Origin: Pluralibacter gergoviae ATCC 33028 = NBRC 105706
GTDB taxonomy: Bacteria > Pseudomonadota > Gammaproteobacteria > Enterobacterales > Enterobacteriaceae
Length of the DNA: 64,000 nucleotides
Reading direction: 5' to 3'
Assembly: GCF_001598855.1 (NCBI RefSeq)
Contig: NZ_BCZS01000023.1
Span: 1 to 64,000 of the forward strand
A program made the position numbers and the translations under genes. The notes beneath the pieces were generated by a model, which was not told the DNA's origin, searched no databases, and worked only from the letters and a program-made list of their open reading frames with translations. The stretch's first letter is position 1; every line of letters begins with the position of its first letter. This document shows positions 8,444 to 16,829 of this stretch, piece by piece.

Positions 8444-10159
8444 ATGTCAAAAACCGTTGCAGAGATTGTCGTTGATACGCTGGTCGACGCCGGAGCCCGG
8501 CGCTGCTGGGGCATTGTCGGGGATACCATCAACCACTTTACCGACGCCGTTCGCCAGTCGGACCTGCGCTGGATCCACGTTCGCCACGAGGAGGCGGGCG
8601 CGATGGCCGCCGGCGGCGAGGCCTACATGACCGGCGAGCTGGCGGTGTGCGCCGGCACCTGCGGGCCGGGGAGCCTGCACTTCGTCAACGGTATCTTCGA
8701 ATCCCACCGCAACGGCGCGCCAGTGGTGCTGATCGCCTCCGATGTGGCGCGCACCGAGGTCGGGCTGCGCTTTCCCCAGGAGGTGGATCAGCGCAAGGTC
8801 TACGAGCAGACCAGCGTGTTCTGCGAATACATCAGCCATCCGGACCAGGCCCGGCGGATCGTCGCCCTCGCCGCCCAGGCGGCGATCAATAAGCGCGGCG
8901 TGGCGGTGGTTATCGTTAACGGCGATATGTTTACCGAAAAATCAGACGACAAGCTTCACTGGGCCGTACACCGCCCGTCGCCGGTGATGCGCCCCTGCGA
9001 TGCGGAGCTGGCCGAACTGGCGAAGGTGCTCAACGAGGCCGGGACGGTGACGATATACGCCGGGATCGGCGCGCGCCGCGCCCACGACGAGGTGGTGAAG
9101 CTGGCCGAAACCCTGCAGGCGCCGGTGGTGCATACCACCCGCGCCAAGGAGTTTATCGAGCCGGATAACCCCTACAACGTCGGGATGACCGGCATAATCG
9201 GCAACCGCGCCGGCATGGAGGCCATTGACGCCGCCGACATTATGCTCTGCCTCGGCACCGACTTCGCCTGGACGCAGTTCTACCCCGAGGGCAAACGGGT
9301 GGTGCAGATCGACCGCGACCCCGCCCATCTCGGCCGCCGGGCGCCCGTTGCCCTCGGGCTGGCCGGCGACGTCGGCGATACCATCGCGGCGCTGCTCCCC
9401 GCCCTGACGCCGCGCCAGGACCGCGGCCATCTGGATAAGGCGCTCAAAATGTGGGAGGAGGACAAAGAGGGCTACGCAAAATCCGGCGAAGGCCGCGATC
9501 CGGCGCTGATCCATCCCCAGACCGTCACCCAGATGCTCGACCGCCTGGCCGCCCCGGACGCGCTGTTTACCGCCGACGGCGGCTCGCCGATGGTATGGCT
9601 TCTGCGCCACCTGACCGCCAACGGCCAGCGCCGCTTCCTCACCAGCCTCCTGCACGGCACCATGGCCAACGCCTATCCGCAAGCGATGGGGCTGGCGGCG
9701 GCCTATCCGCAGCGCCAGACGATTGCCCTGTGCGGCGACGGCGGGATGACCATGCTGATGGGCGATCTGCTGACCCTGGTGCAGGAAAAGCTGCCGGTGA
9801 AGCTGCTGATTTTCAACAACGGCAGCCTCGGCTTCGTCGAGATGGAGCAGCGGGTCGAGGGGCTGCTTGATGCCTTTACCGGGCTGAAAAATCCCGACTT
9901 CGCGCAGCTGGCGTCCGTCTGCGGGCTGGCGAGCTGGAAGGTGGAGAGCGCCGACGATCTGGAAGCGGCGATGACCAGCTGGCTGGCCGCCGACGGCCCG
10001 GCGCTGCTCGACGTGAAGGTGAACCGGGTAGAGCTGGTGATGCCGCCGAAGATCACGGCGGGCGAAGTCGCCTCGACGGCGCTGTTCGGCCTTAAGGCGG
10101 TGATGAACGGCCGCGGCAGCGAGGTGGTCTCGCTACTGCGGGACAACTTCCTCAAGTAG
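8444..10159 (+). CDS. PoxB-like thiamine-diphosphate pyruvate oxidase/dehydrogenase
   Basis: A 571-residue ThDP enzyme collinear with E. coli PoxB (572 aa) throughout. PoxB oxidises pyruvate to acetate and CO2 and passes electrons to ubiquinone at the membrane. Seen: the ThDP-activating glutamate in RHEE (E49/E50), GMTGIIG in the FAD-binding middle domain, and the ThDP/Mg motif GDGGM (431-435) with paired asparagines about 27 residues on. The C-terminal tail, which in PoxB binds membrane, is present (REVVSLLRDNFLK-like end). It could be the sole PoxB or a paralogue; the diverged N-terminus leaves this open. GGAG upstream of the ATG fits the start. A strong terminator follows. Confidence 0.85.
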   Translation: MSKTVAEIVVDTLVDAGARRCWGIVGDTINHFTDAVRQSDLRWIHVRHEEAGAMAAGGEAYMTGELAVCAGTCGPGSLHFVNGIFESHRNGAPVVLIASDVARTEVGLRFPQEVDQRKVYEQTSVFCEYISHPDQARRIVALAAQAAINKRGVAVVIVNGDMFTEKSDDKLHWAVHRPSPVMRPCDAELAELAKVLNEAGTVTIYAGIGARRAHDEVVKLAETLQAPVVHTTRAKEFIEPDNPYNVGMTGIIGNRAGMEAIDAADIMLCLGTDFAWTQFYPEGKRVVQIDRDPAHLGRRAPVALGLAGDVGDTIAALLPALTPRQDRGHLDKALKMWEEDKEGYAKSGEGRDPALIHPQTVTQMLDRLAAPDALFTADGGSPMVWLLRHLTANGQRRFLTSLLHGTMANAYPQAMGLAAAYPQRQTIALCGDGGMTMLMGDLLTLVQEKLPVKLLIFNNGSLGFVEMEQRVEGLLDAFTGLKNPDFAQLASVCGLASWKVESADDLEAAMTSWLAADGPALLDVKVNRVELVMPPKITAGEVASTALFGLKAVMNGRGSEVVSLLRDNFLK

Positions 10160-10178
10160 CATCGCCTTTAAAAAAAAA

Positions 10179-10211
10179 GCGGCCCCGGCAAACTTGCCGG
10201 GGCCGCTTTTT
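10179..10211. terminator. Bidirectional Rho-independent terminator
   Basis: A GCGGCCCCGGCAA stem pairs perfectly with TTGCCGGGGCCGC, followed by TTTTT and preceded by an A-run. It lies between the convergent PoxB-like gene and the aldo/keto reductase and can serve both. Confidence 0.9.
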
Positions 10212-10223
10212 ACTTTCTGAGGG

Positions 10224-11180
10224 TTACTCCGCGCTCGCCCTCTCCAGCGCCGCAAACTCCTCCGCGCTCAGGGTCAGCGCCGCCGCCTTCGCAAAACTCT
10301 CCACCTGGGCCACGCTGGTAGCGCTGGCGATCGGCGCGGTGACGCCCCGGCGGCCGATAAGCCACGCCAGGGCTACCTCAGCCGGTGTCGCCTGCTGCTG
10401 GTCGGCCACCGCGCGCAGGGCATCGACGATGCGCTCCCCGCGCGGAGTCAGGTATTTGGCAATGCCCTCGCCGCGCTTGCTCTGGGCCAGGTCGTCTTTG
10501 GTGCGGTACTTGCCGGCGAGGAAGCCGGAGGCAAGGCTGTAGTAGGTGACAACGCCGATATTATTCTCCACGCACAGGTCGCAGAGCGGGCCTTCGAAAC
10601 TCCAGCGGTCGTAGAGGTTGTACTCCGGCTGCAGCACCTGATAGGCGGGCAGGCCGCGCTGTTTCGCCGCCGCCAGCGAATCGGCGAGCTGGGCGGCATC
10701 CAGGTTCGAGGCGCCGATGGCGCGGATTTTACCGGCCTTGAGCAGCGTCTGGTAGGCTTCCAGCGTCTCTTCGTACGGGGTTTCAGGATCCGGCCAGTGG
10801 GAGAAATAGAGATCGATATAGTCGGTGTTCAGGCGGCGCAGAGAGTCCTCCACCGCCCGTTCGATCCACTTCTTCGACAGGCCCTTGTGGCCGGGCACGC
10901 CGAGGTCGGCGCCGACTTTGGTGAACAGCTTAAAGTCGTCGCGGCGGCCCGGGTTGGCCTTCAGCCAGTTGCCGATAATGGTTTCCGATTCGCCGCCCTT
11001 ATTGCCCGGCGCCCACAGGGAGTAAACGTCGGCAGTGTCGATGGCGTCAAAGCCGCTGTCGAGGAAAGCGTCAATCACGCTGAAGCTGGTTTTCTCGTCG
11101 ATGGTCCAGCCGAAGACGTTGCCGCCGAAGACCAGCGGGGCGATGGAAAAGCCGGTGCTGCCAAGAGGACGTTTATTCAT
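10224..11180 (-). CDS. Aldo/keto reductase
   Basis: A 318-residue NADPH-dependent aldo/keto reductase of the YajO/Tas-like group. Seen: GFDAIDTADVYS near residue 47 with the catalytic Asp and Tyr, LFTKVG with the Lys, and the SHWPDPETPYEETLEA segment with the active-site His. It reduces aldehydes or ketones to alcohols; the substrate is unknown. It is the last gene of a probable minus-strand operon with the Ldh2-type dehydrogenase (27 bp upstream) and the flavin monooxygenase. Confidence 0.85.
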   Translation of the reverse strand: MNKRPLGSTGFSIAPLVFGGNVFGWTIDEKTSFSVIDAFLDSGFDAIDTADVYSLWAPGNKGGESETIIGNWLKANPGRRDDFKLFTKVGADLGVPGHKGLSKKWIERAVEDSLRRLNTDYIDLYFSHWPDPETPYEETLEAYQTLLKAGKIRAIGASNLDAAQLADSLAAAKQRGLPAYQVLQPEYNLYDRWSFEGPLCDLCVENNIGVVTYYSLASGFLAGKYRTKDDLAQSKRGEGIAKYLTPRGERIVDALRAVADQQQATPAEVALAWLIGRRGVTAPIASATSVAQVESFAKAAALTLSAEEFAALERASAE

Positions 11181-11207
11181 GCGTTTTTCTCCTGTTGAAT
11201 GATTCTG

Positions 11208-12287
11208 TTAGCGATAGCGCGCGAGTTCGTCGGCGGGAACGCCCGCCTCCAGCGCGGCATTGAGAATTTCGTTCCAGCTGCTGCGGTCGATGGCAATACC
11301 GTTCCGCTCCCGGTGGCGGCGGTTGCTCTCTTCCCACTCGCCGGGAACCTGAATGGCGGCATCGCCGCTCTGCGGGGAGGCTTTTACCCACTCGACGAAG
11401 GCTTCGGCTTCGGCCTGCATCTGCGGCGCATCGAAGGCCTGCGGGTCGAGGATGATGGTGGTCATGCAGTTGAAGATAGCATCGTGGCTGGTCTGCAGCG
11501 TTTCCGTATATGTGGTCCGACCGCCGGAGAGCGCGCCGCCGAGAATTTCGCACATCGCCGCCAGGGCGTAGCCCTTGTGCAGGCCGAAGGGCAATAGCGA
11601 ACCGTAGGGCGCTTCGTGCATCACCGCCGGATCGTTAGTCGCCTGCCCGGCGGCGTCAATCAGGGCGTTATCCTGCACCGGCACGCCCTTATGCCAGGCC
11701 ACGCGGGTTTTGCCGAAGGCGATGGCGCTGGTGGCGAAATCCAGCAGCAGCGGCGCCCGGCCGGGGCGCGGGAAGATGGCGCAGAACGGGTTGGTACCGA
11801 AGCGGCGGTCGCTGCCGCCGAAGGGGGCGACCATCGGATCGCCGGTGACGTTGACGAAGTGAAACGAGACCAGCCCGGCGCGGGCGCAGGCTTCGGCCCA
11901 GAAGCCGATGCGCCCGATATGGTGCGAATTATGCAGCCCCACCGCCGCCAGCCCGAGCCGCTGCGCGCGTTCGATACCGGCGTCAATCGCCTCGCGGGCC
12001 GCCACCTGACCGAAGGCCTTCTGGCCGTCGAAGGTGAGCACCGCCCCGGCGTCTTTGGTCAGCCGGGCGTGCTGGTTTATCTGCAGATGGCCGCCGGCGA
12101 TAGAGCGGATATAGGTGGGGATCATGCCGACGCCGTGGGAGTCGTGGCCGGCCAGGTTGGCCGAGACCAGGTGGTCGGCAATCAGGCGGGCCTCCGCCTC
12201 GGCGCTGCCCGCGCAGCGCCAGAGGCGGACGACAAACTCATGTAACTCACCGGCGGGAAGGATACGTTCGTGACTCTCTGAACTCAT
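11208..12287 (-). CDS. Malate/L-lactate dehydrogenase family (Ldh2/AllD-type) oxidoreductase
   Basis: A 359-residue NAD(P)-dependent 2-hydroxyacid dehydrogenase of the Ldh2/YbiC/AllD superfamily, not the Rossmann LDH family. Seen: SANLAGHDSHGVGMIP with the family histidine near residue 50, HNSHHIGRIGFW, and the PFGLHKGYALA block. Substrates in the family include malate, sulfolactate, ureidoglycolate and 2,3-diketogulonate. I start at 12287, since GGAG lies 9 nt upstream; a longer frame reaches 12326 but adds atypical residues. It is probably co-transcribed with its two neighbours. Confidence 0.85.
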   Translation of the reverse strand: MSSESHERILPAGELHEFVVRLWRCAGSAEAEARLIADHLVSANLAGHDSHGVGMIPTYIRSIAGGHLQINQHARLTKDAGAVLTFDGQKAFGQVAAREAIDAGIERAQRLGLAAVGLHNSHHIGRIGFWAEACARAGLVSFHFVNVTGDPMVAPFGGSDRRFGTNPFCAIFPRPGRAPLLLDFATSAIAFGKTRVAWHKGVPVQDNALIDAAGQATNDPAVMHEAPYGSLLPFGLHKGYALAAMCEILGGALSGGRTTYTETLQTSHDAIFNCMTTIILDPQAFDAPQMQAEAEAFVEWVKASPQSGDAAIQVPGEWEESNRRHRERNGIAIDRSSWNEILNAALEAGVPADELARYR

Positions 12288-12359
12288 TGCGCTTTTCTCC
12301 TGTGATTTACCCCATCCTGCGAGCATTCGGGATAAATAACAAGCCGCGCGCCGGACAGA

Positions 12360-13385
12360 TTACTCGCGCCAGCCCATCGCCGGGGCCACGTGCTTAAGAA
12401 TCGACTCGATAACGTGGACGTTATACTCGACGCCGAGCTGGTTCGGCACGGTCAGCAGCAGCGTATCCGCCTCGGCGATGGCCTCGTCCTGCTTAAGCTG
12501 TGCAATCAGTTTGTCCGGCTCCGCCGCGTAGCTGCGCCCGAAGATCGCCCGGGTCTGCGGCTCGATATTGCCCACCTGATCCGTGGAGTCGCCGCTGCCG
12601 CCGAAGTAGTAGCGGTCGCGGTCGTTCATCAGGGCGAAGATGCTGCGGCTCACCGACACGCGCGGCGTGAAGCTGTGCCCCGCCTCGGCCCAGGCGGCGC
12701 GGTAGGCGCGGATCTGCTTCGCCTGCTGGACGTGGAACGGCTCGCCGGTTTCGTCGCTCTTCAGGGTCGAACTTTGCAGGTTCATGCCGAGCTTTGCCGC
12801 CCACACGGCGGTGGCATCGGAGATAGCGCCCCACCAGATGCGCTCGCGCAGGCCCGCGGAGTAAGGCTCTACGCGCAGCAGCCCCGGCGGATTAGGGAAC
12901 ATCGGCTGCGGGTTCGGCGTGGCGAAGCCCTCGCCGCGCAGCACCTCCAGCAGCGCCACGGTATTTCTGCGCGCCATTTCAGTGTCGTTCTCGCCTGCCT
13001 GCGGCTCGATGCCGAAGTAGCGCCAGCCGTCGATCACCTGCTCCGGGGAGCCGCGGCTGATCCCCAGCTGCAGACGGCCGCCGGCGATGAGGTCCGCAGC
13101 GCCTGCGGTCTCCGCCATGTAGAGCGGGTTTTCATAGCGCATATCGATGACGCCGGTGCCTATCTCAATCCTGCTGGTTTTGGCGCCGATGGCCGCCAGC
13201 AGCGGAAACGGCGAAGCCAGCTGGCGGGCAAAGTGGTGCACGCGGAAATAGGCGCCGTCCGCGCCCAGCTCTTCGGCGGCGACCGCCAGGTCGATAGACT
13301 GCAGCAGCGCGTCGGCCGCCGAGCGGGTGCCCGATTGCTGCGAAGGGGTCCAGTGGCCGAAGGAGAGAAAACCAATCTTTTTCAT
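12360..13385 (-). CDS. Luciferase-like (LLM class) flavin-dependent oxidoreductase
   Basis: A 341-residue TIM-barrel flavoprotein of the bacterial luciferase family: KIGFLSFGHW at the N-terminus, AYFRVHHFARQLASPF near 47, IEIGTGVIDMRYENP, and the LGISRGSPEQV phosphate-binding loop. Family members are FMN-dependent monooxygenases needing a separate reductase. Substrate unknown. First gene of a probable operon with the Ldh2-type and aldo/keto reductase genes. A Fur-like box lies 75-93 bp upstream of its start, so iron control is possible. Confidence 0.82.
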   Translation of the reverse strand: MKKIGFLSFGHWTPSQQSGTRSAADALLQSIDLAVAAEELGADGAYFRVHHFARQLASPFPLLAAIGAKTSRIEIGTGVIDMRYENPLYMAETAGAADLIAGGRLQLGISRGSPEQVIDGWRYFGIEPQAGENDTEMARRNTVALLEVLRGEGFATPNPQPMFPNPPGLLRVEPYSAGLRERIWWGAISDATAVWAAKLGMNLQSSTLKSDETGEPFHVQQAKQIRAYRAAWAEAGHSFTPRVSVSRSIFALMNDRDRYYFGGSGDSTDQVGNIEPQTRAIFGRSYAAEPDKLIAQLKQDEAIAEADTLLLTVPNQLGVEYNVHVIESILKHVAPAMGWRE

Positions 13386-13459
13386 AGAAAATCTTCCTGT
13401 GCTGAAAACAGTGGACAGGCGTCACCTGCCGCGCGTGATTACCACCATACAGCTTTATG

Positions 13460-13478
13460 AATGAGAATAAATATCATT
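13460..13478. promoter_or_regulatory. Candidate Fur box in divergent promoter region
   Basis: TGAGAAT-A-AATATCA (13462-13476) matches the 7-1-7 Fur consensus TGATAAT-N-ATTATCA at all but two positions. It lies between the monooxygenase operon and the FeoB-like operon and could repress either under iron-replete conditions. Inferred from sequence. Confidence 0.6.
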
Positions 13479-13550
13479 TATTTAACGCAATGCTTCAAAT
13501 TTCCTGAACCTCTGCCGCACCTTTCGTCGGGGTAAACGCCTTCCCTTTTG

Positions 13551-13573
13551 CAATTGTTATATTATAACATAAT
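13551..13573. promoter_or_regulatory. Candidate Zur box upstream of the FeoB-like operon
   Basis: The 23-bp site has a perfect core GTTATA-T-TATAAC and fits the known gamma-proteobacterial Zur operator (GAAATGTTATA-N-TATAACATTTC) at 17 of 22 half-site positions. A wider imperfect dyad, CTTTTGCA to TGCAAAAG, spans 13545-13580. It ends 17 bp before the ATG at 13591, where bound Zur would block transcription. Confidence 0.65.
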
Positions 13574-13590
13574 GCAAAAGTGAGGAATCT

Positions 13591-14721
13591 ATGAACCCTA
13601 CCCGAGAAGTCATTATTGTTGGCGCTGGCCCCGCCGGCGTGGGCGCTGCCGCCATGCTGCGGCGCAGCGCCGTGCAGGATCTGCTGGTGGTCGATAGCCA
13701 CGAGGTCGGCGCCTCTTTCCGCCGCTGGCCCGCCGAAACGCGCTTTATTACGCCGTCGTTTTTCTCCAATCCTTTCGGGCAGATTGACCTCAATGCCGTG
13801 ACGCCGGACAGCTCGCCGGCGCTGTTCAGCGGCGAGGAGCATCCCGGCGGCGAGCGCTACGCCGGCTACCTGCGCGCGGTGCTGGAGGAGTACCGCATCC
13901 CGGTGCTGGCCCCGGCGAAGATCGTTAAGGTGGCGCTGCTGGCCTCCGGCAACTACCTGCTGACCACCGACAGCGGCCAGCGGCTGGAGACAAAAGCCCT
14001 GGTGTGGGCCACCGGTGAATTTCAGTTTCCGGACCGGGAGGGCTTTCCCGGCGCCAGTCTCTGCCGCCACTATGCCGACATCGGCAGCTGGCGGGAGCTG
14101 GAGCTGGATGCCCACGTGGTGATCGGCGGCTACGAAAGCGCCGTCGATGCGGCGGTCAATCTGCTGGAGGGGGGCGCCGCGGTGAAAATGCTCACCCGCT
14201 CGGCGCCCTGGTCAACCAATCACATCAGCGATCCGAGCATTTCGCTGTCGCCGTACAGCCGCGAGCGGCTGGCGAAGGCGATGAACAATCCCCGCCTCGA
14301 GGTGTACGAGGATGCCGATGTCTGCGGCGTCAGCCGCCTTAAAGCGCCGGAAGTGGGCTATCTGGTGCGCGCCCGGGACGGCCGGGCGTGGCGCGCGGAC
14401 CACCCGCCGGTGCTGGCCACCGGCTTTCGCTGCGGCGGCGGCGCGACGCAGATCGCGCCGTTCTTCGCGTGGAGCGAGGACGGCTATCCGCGGCTGACGC
14501 CGGAGGACGGCTCGACGCTGTTCCCCGGCCTCTACCTGGTGGGCCCGCACGTCCGCCAGGCGCAGAACATCTACTGCTTTATCTACAAATTCCGCCAGCG
14601 CTTTCCGCTGGTGGCGGCGGCGATATCGCGCCACCTCGGCCTGCCGGTTGAGGGGCTGCTGGCGCCCTGGGCCGACGTGCCGGACGCGGTATGCTGCCCC
14701 GACGTCGGCTGCGACTGCTGA
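13591..14721 (+). CDS. FAD/NAD(P)-binding oxidoreductase with cysteine-rich C-terminal tail
   Basis: A 376-residue flavoprotein with a Rossmann GAGPAGVGAAAML motif at residues 10-22, an ATGEF second-site motif, and a second dinucleotide fold (VIGGYESAVDAAV) near 175, as in the YpdA/CzcO/thioredoxin-reductase-like group. Unusual: it ends with CCPDVGCDC, four cysteines in nine residues, a plausible metal or redox site at the extreme C-terminus. It is the first gene of a three-gene operon (9 bp to the FeoB-like gene) behind a Zur-like box. It may reduce a metal, a thiol or a metallophore complex before transport; that role is inference. Confidence 0.8.
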   Translation: MNPTREVIIVGAGPAGVGAAAMLRRSAVQDLLVVDSHEVGASFRRWPAETRFITPSFFSNPFGQIDLNAVTPDSSPALFSGEEHPGGERYAGYLRAVLEEYRIPVLAPAKIVKVALLASGNYLLTTDSGQRLETKALVWATGEFQFPDREGFPGASLCRHYADIGSWRELELDAHVVIGGYESAVDAAVNLLEGGAAVKMLTRSAPWSTNHISDPSISLSPYSRERLAKAMNNPRLEVYEDADVCGVSRLKAPEVGYLVRARDGRAWRADHPPVLATGFRCGGGATQIAPFFAWSEDGYPRLTPEDGSTLFPGLYLVGPHVRQAQNIYCFIYKFRQRFPLVAAAISRHLGLPVEGLLAPWADVPDAVCCPDVGCDC

Positions 14722-14730
14722 GGTATCGCG

Positions 14731-16374
14731 ATGTCCTCTTTTGTACTGATGGGCATGGAGAGCGCCGGAAAATCGACGCTGTTCAATCTGCTGACCGCCA
14801 GCGGCGCCAGCGACGAGCGCAACTTTCGCGGCTCGACGGTGGTCTGCCGCGAGGGCCGGATTGCCGATATCAACGCCGGACTGGTGGACACGCCCGGCAT
14901 CCGGGTGCGCAGCGACAGCGAAACCACCCGCCTGGCGCTGGCGGCGCTCGACGGGCGCGACGGCATCGTGATGATCCTGCGCGCCACCCACGCCGGCGAG
15001 GAGTGGGAGGCGCTGCGCGACCTGCTCCCCGCGCGGCCGGGGCGGCTGCTGGTGCTGCTGACCTTCGCCGACAAGGTGAAGGCCGGGCTGGAGTCGGCGA
15101 TAGACAGGATTGCCGCCGCCTCCGGCGCGGCGGTGCTGGCGGTCAACGCCCGCGAGGCGGACGGCGGCGTGCGCGGGGAGATCCTCTCTCTGCTCGGCCA
15201 GCCCGCTTCACCGCCGCGCGCCCGGCAGGCGATCCCGGTGGTCAATATTGTGGCCGACGCCCCGCCGCTGACCCTGTTCGAGCGGCCTTACCTCGGCAGG
15301 CCCGCCGCCGTCGCCTGCCTGTTTTTGCTGTTCGCCATTCCGGTATGGCTCGCCTGGCTGCTTTCCGACCTGCTGCAGCCGGTGGCCGATGCGCTGATCA
15401 TCGGCCCGCTCGCCGCGCTGACGGCCCGCTTCCCGCCGCTGCTGCAGAACCTGCTCACCGGCAGCTACGGCCTGTTCAGCCTCGGGATCTATTCGTTTAT
15501 CTGGGCCTTTCCGGTGGTGCTGCTGGTGGGCGTCTCAATTGCCGCCACCGAAGAGAGCGGGCTGAAGGCGCGGATCACCGCCGCACTCGATCCGTGGCTG
15601 CGGCGGGTGGGCCTCAGCGGCCAGGATCTGATCCCGGCGCTGAGCGGCTTCGGCTGCAACGCGGTGGCGGTGTTCCAGAGCCGCGCCTGTTCGCGCTGCT
15701 CGCGGAAAGCCTGCGTCAGCATGATTAGCTTCGGCTCCGCCTGCAGCTACCAGACCGGGGCGACGCTCTCCTTGTTCAACTCGGCCCACCAGCCGTGGCT
15801 GTTCGCCCCCTGGCTGCTGCTGTTGTTTATCACCGGCGCGCTGCACACCCGCCTGTGGCACCGGGCGCTGTCGGCGGACGAAAGCGCGCGGGTGGCGGAG
15901 CTGACCTGGCTGCAGCGGCCGCGCTGGCGCAGCATCGGCCGGCTGTTGAGAAATACCCTGCGCCAGTTTCTGCGGCAGGCGATGCCGCTGTTTCTGCTGA
16001 TCTGCCTCGTCGCCGGGGCGCTGGACTACGCGGGCGCCACACGCTGGCTGAGCGGAGCCGCCGCCCCGCTGCTCGGCGCCGTTCACCTGCCGCCGGACCT
16101 GATGCCGGGGATTATTTTCTCTCTGCTGCGCAAGGACGGCATGATGGTGCTCAATCAGGACGGCGGCCGGGCGCTGCAGGCGCTCTCGACCCTGCAGCTC
16201 CTGCTGCTGGTGTGGATTGCCTCAACGCTGATGGCCTGTCTGGTCACCGTGTACACCGTCGCCCGCGAAATCGGCTGGCGCTTTGCCCTCTCTCTGGTTG
16301 CCAGACAGGCCCTGAGTTCGCTCTCGGCGGCGCTGGCCGTCACCCTCCTTTTTCACCACGGAGCCGGATTATGA
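14731..16374 (+). CDS. Shortened FeoB-like GTPase/metal permease
   Basis: A 547-residue protein with an N-terminal G domain fused to a polytopic core as in FeoB, but about 225 residues shorter than E. coli FeoB (773). G1 is GMESAGKS (8-15), G3 is DTPG (53-56), and the usual NKxD is altered to TFADK (111-115). The core keeps a FeoB-type GFGCN motif, followed by a cysteine-rich ACSRCSRKAC stretch and SFGSACSY, then two Gate-like blocks. FeoB imports Fe(II). The Zur-like operator upstream and absence of feoA raise the possibility that this one handles zinc or acts when zinc is scarce. The start has GAGG 8 nt upstream. It overlaps the next gene by ATGA. Confidence 0.8.
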   Translation: MSSFVLMGMESAGKSTLFNLLTASGASDERNFRGSTVVCREGRIADINAGLVDTPGIRVRSDSETTRLALAALDGRDGIVMILRATHAGEEWEALRDLLPARPGRLLVLLTFADKVKAGLESAIDRIAAASGAAVLAVNAREADGGVRGEILSLLGQPASPPRARQAIPVVNIVADAPPLTLFERPYLGRPAAVACLFLLFAIPVWLAWLLSDLLQPVADALIIGPLAALTARFPPLLQNLLTGSYGLFSLGIYSFIWAFPVVLLVGVSIAATEESGLKARITAALDPWLRRVGLSGQDLIPALSGFGCNAVAVFQSRACSRCSRKACVSMISFGSACSYQTGATLSLFNSAHQPWLFAPWLLLLFITGALHTRLWHRALSADESARVAELTWLQRPRWRSIGRLLRNTLRQFLRQAMPLFLLICLVAGALDYAGATRWLSGAAAPLLGAVHLPPDLMPGIIFSLLRKDGMMVLNQDGGRALQALSTLQLLLLVWIASTLMACLVTVYTVAREIGWRFALSLVARQALSSLSAALAVTLLFHHGAGL

Positions 16375-16592
16375 TCCCGAAGACCTACCCGCAGTGGTTC
16401 GACTGCATCACCCGCGAGTGCGGCATTACGCTGACCGGGGACTTTATTCGCGAGCGCCTGAGCGTGCTGGAAAATGACGCCCATCAGGAAACGCGCCGCT
16501 TTATTGCCTGCTACGGCCGGCCGCACCTGCGGAATATTATTCAGTGGTATCGGCGGGCCGCGGCGGAAATAAGCGCCGGGCAGCGCGCCTGA
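16371..16592 (+). CDS. Small 73-aa protein translationally coupled to FeoB-like gene
   Basis: The ATG overlaps the FeoB-like stop (ATGA), so the protein is made by coupling. The 73 residues are helical and basic, with no transmembrane segment. They contain three cysteines (C12, C17 and one in the ACYGRP motif). It occupies the position that FeoC holds in feoABC but does not resemble FeoC's winged helix with its Cys cluster. Unrecognised; a partner or regulator of the FeoB-like permease is likely from position alone. A terminator follows at 16702. Confidence 0.6.
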   Translation: MIPKTYPQWFDCITRECGITLTGDFIRERLSVLENDAHQETRRFIACYGRPHLRNIIQWYRRAAAEISAGQRA

Positions 16593-16701
16593 TATTTACC
16601 GGCCCCGCGGCGGGGAGATAGATAGCGCTGACCGGGTAATAGAGACAATTTATTATTAAAATGATAATGCGATGTTATAATTTCATTAAATTATTCTACG
16701 A

Positions 16702-16730
16702 GGCCCTCTGACGGAGGGCCTGCGCTTTTT
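16702..16730 (+). terminator. Rho-independent terminator after FeoB-like operon
   Basis: GGCCCTC pairs with GAGGGCC around a 5-nt loop, followed within a few bases by a run of six T. It ends the 13591-16592 operon and isolates it from the YdeP-like gene. Confidence 0.6.
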
Positions 16731-16829
16731 TGCGCGGCGGCCGCCTGCCGATCATTCACCGCCCCGCAAAACCTCCGGGTAATAAAGCGCCTTTACCTAT
16801 TGAAGTAAGACCGCAGGTCAGGAGCACGA

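Noticed and set aside
16658..16682. Possible Zur or Fur half-site (AATGATAATGCGATGTTATA)
   Set aside because: Only one half resembles either consensus; the second half does not pair, and it is placed just before a terminator rather than a promoter.
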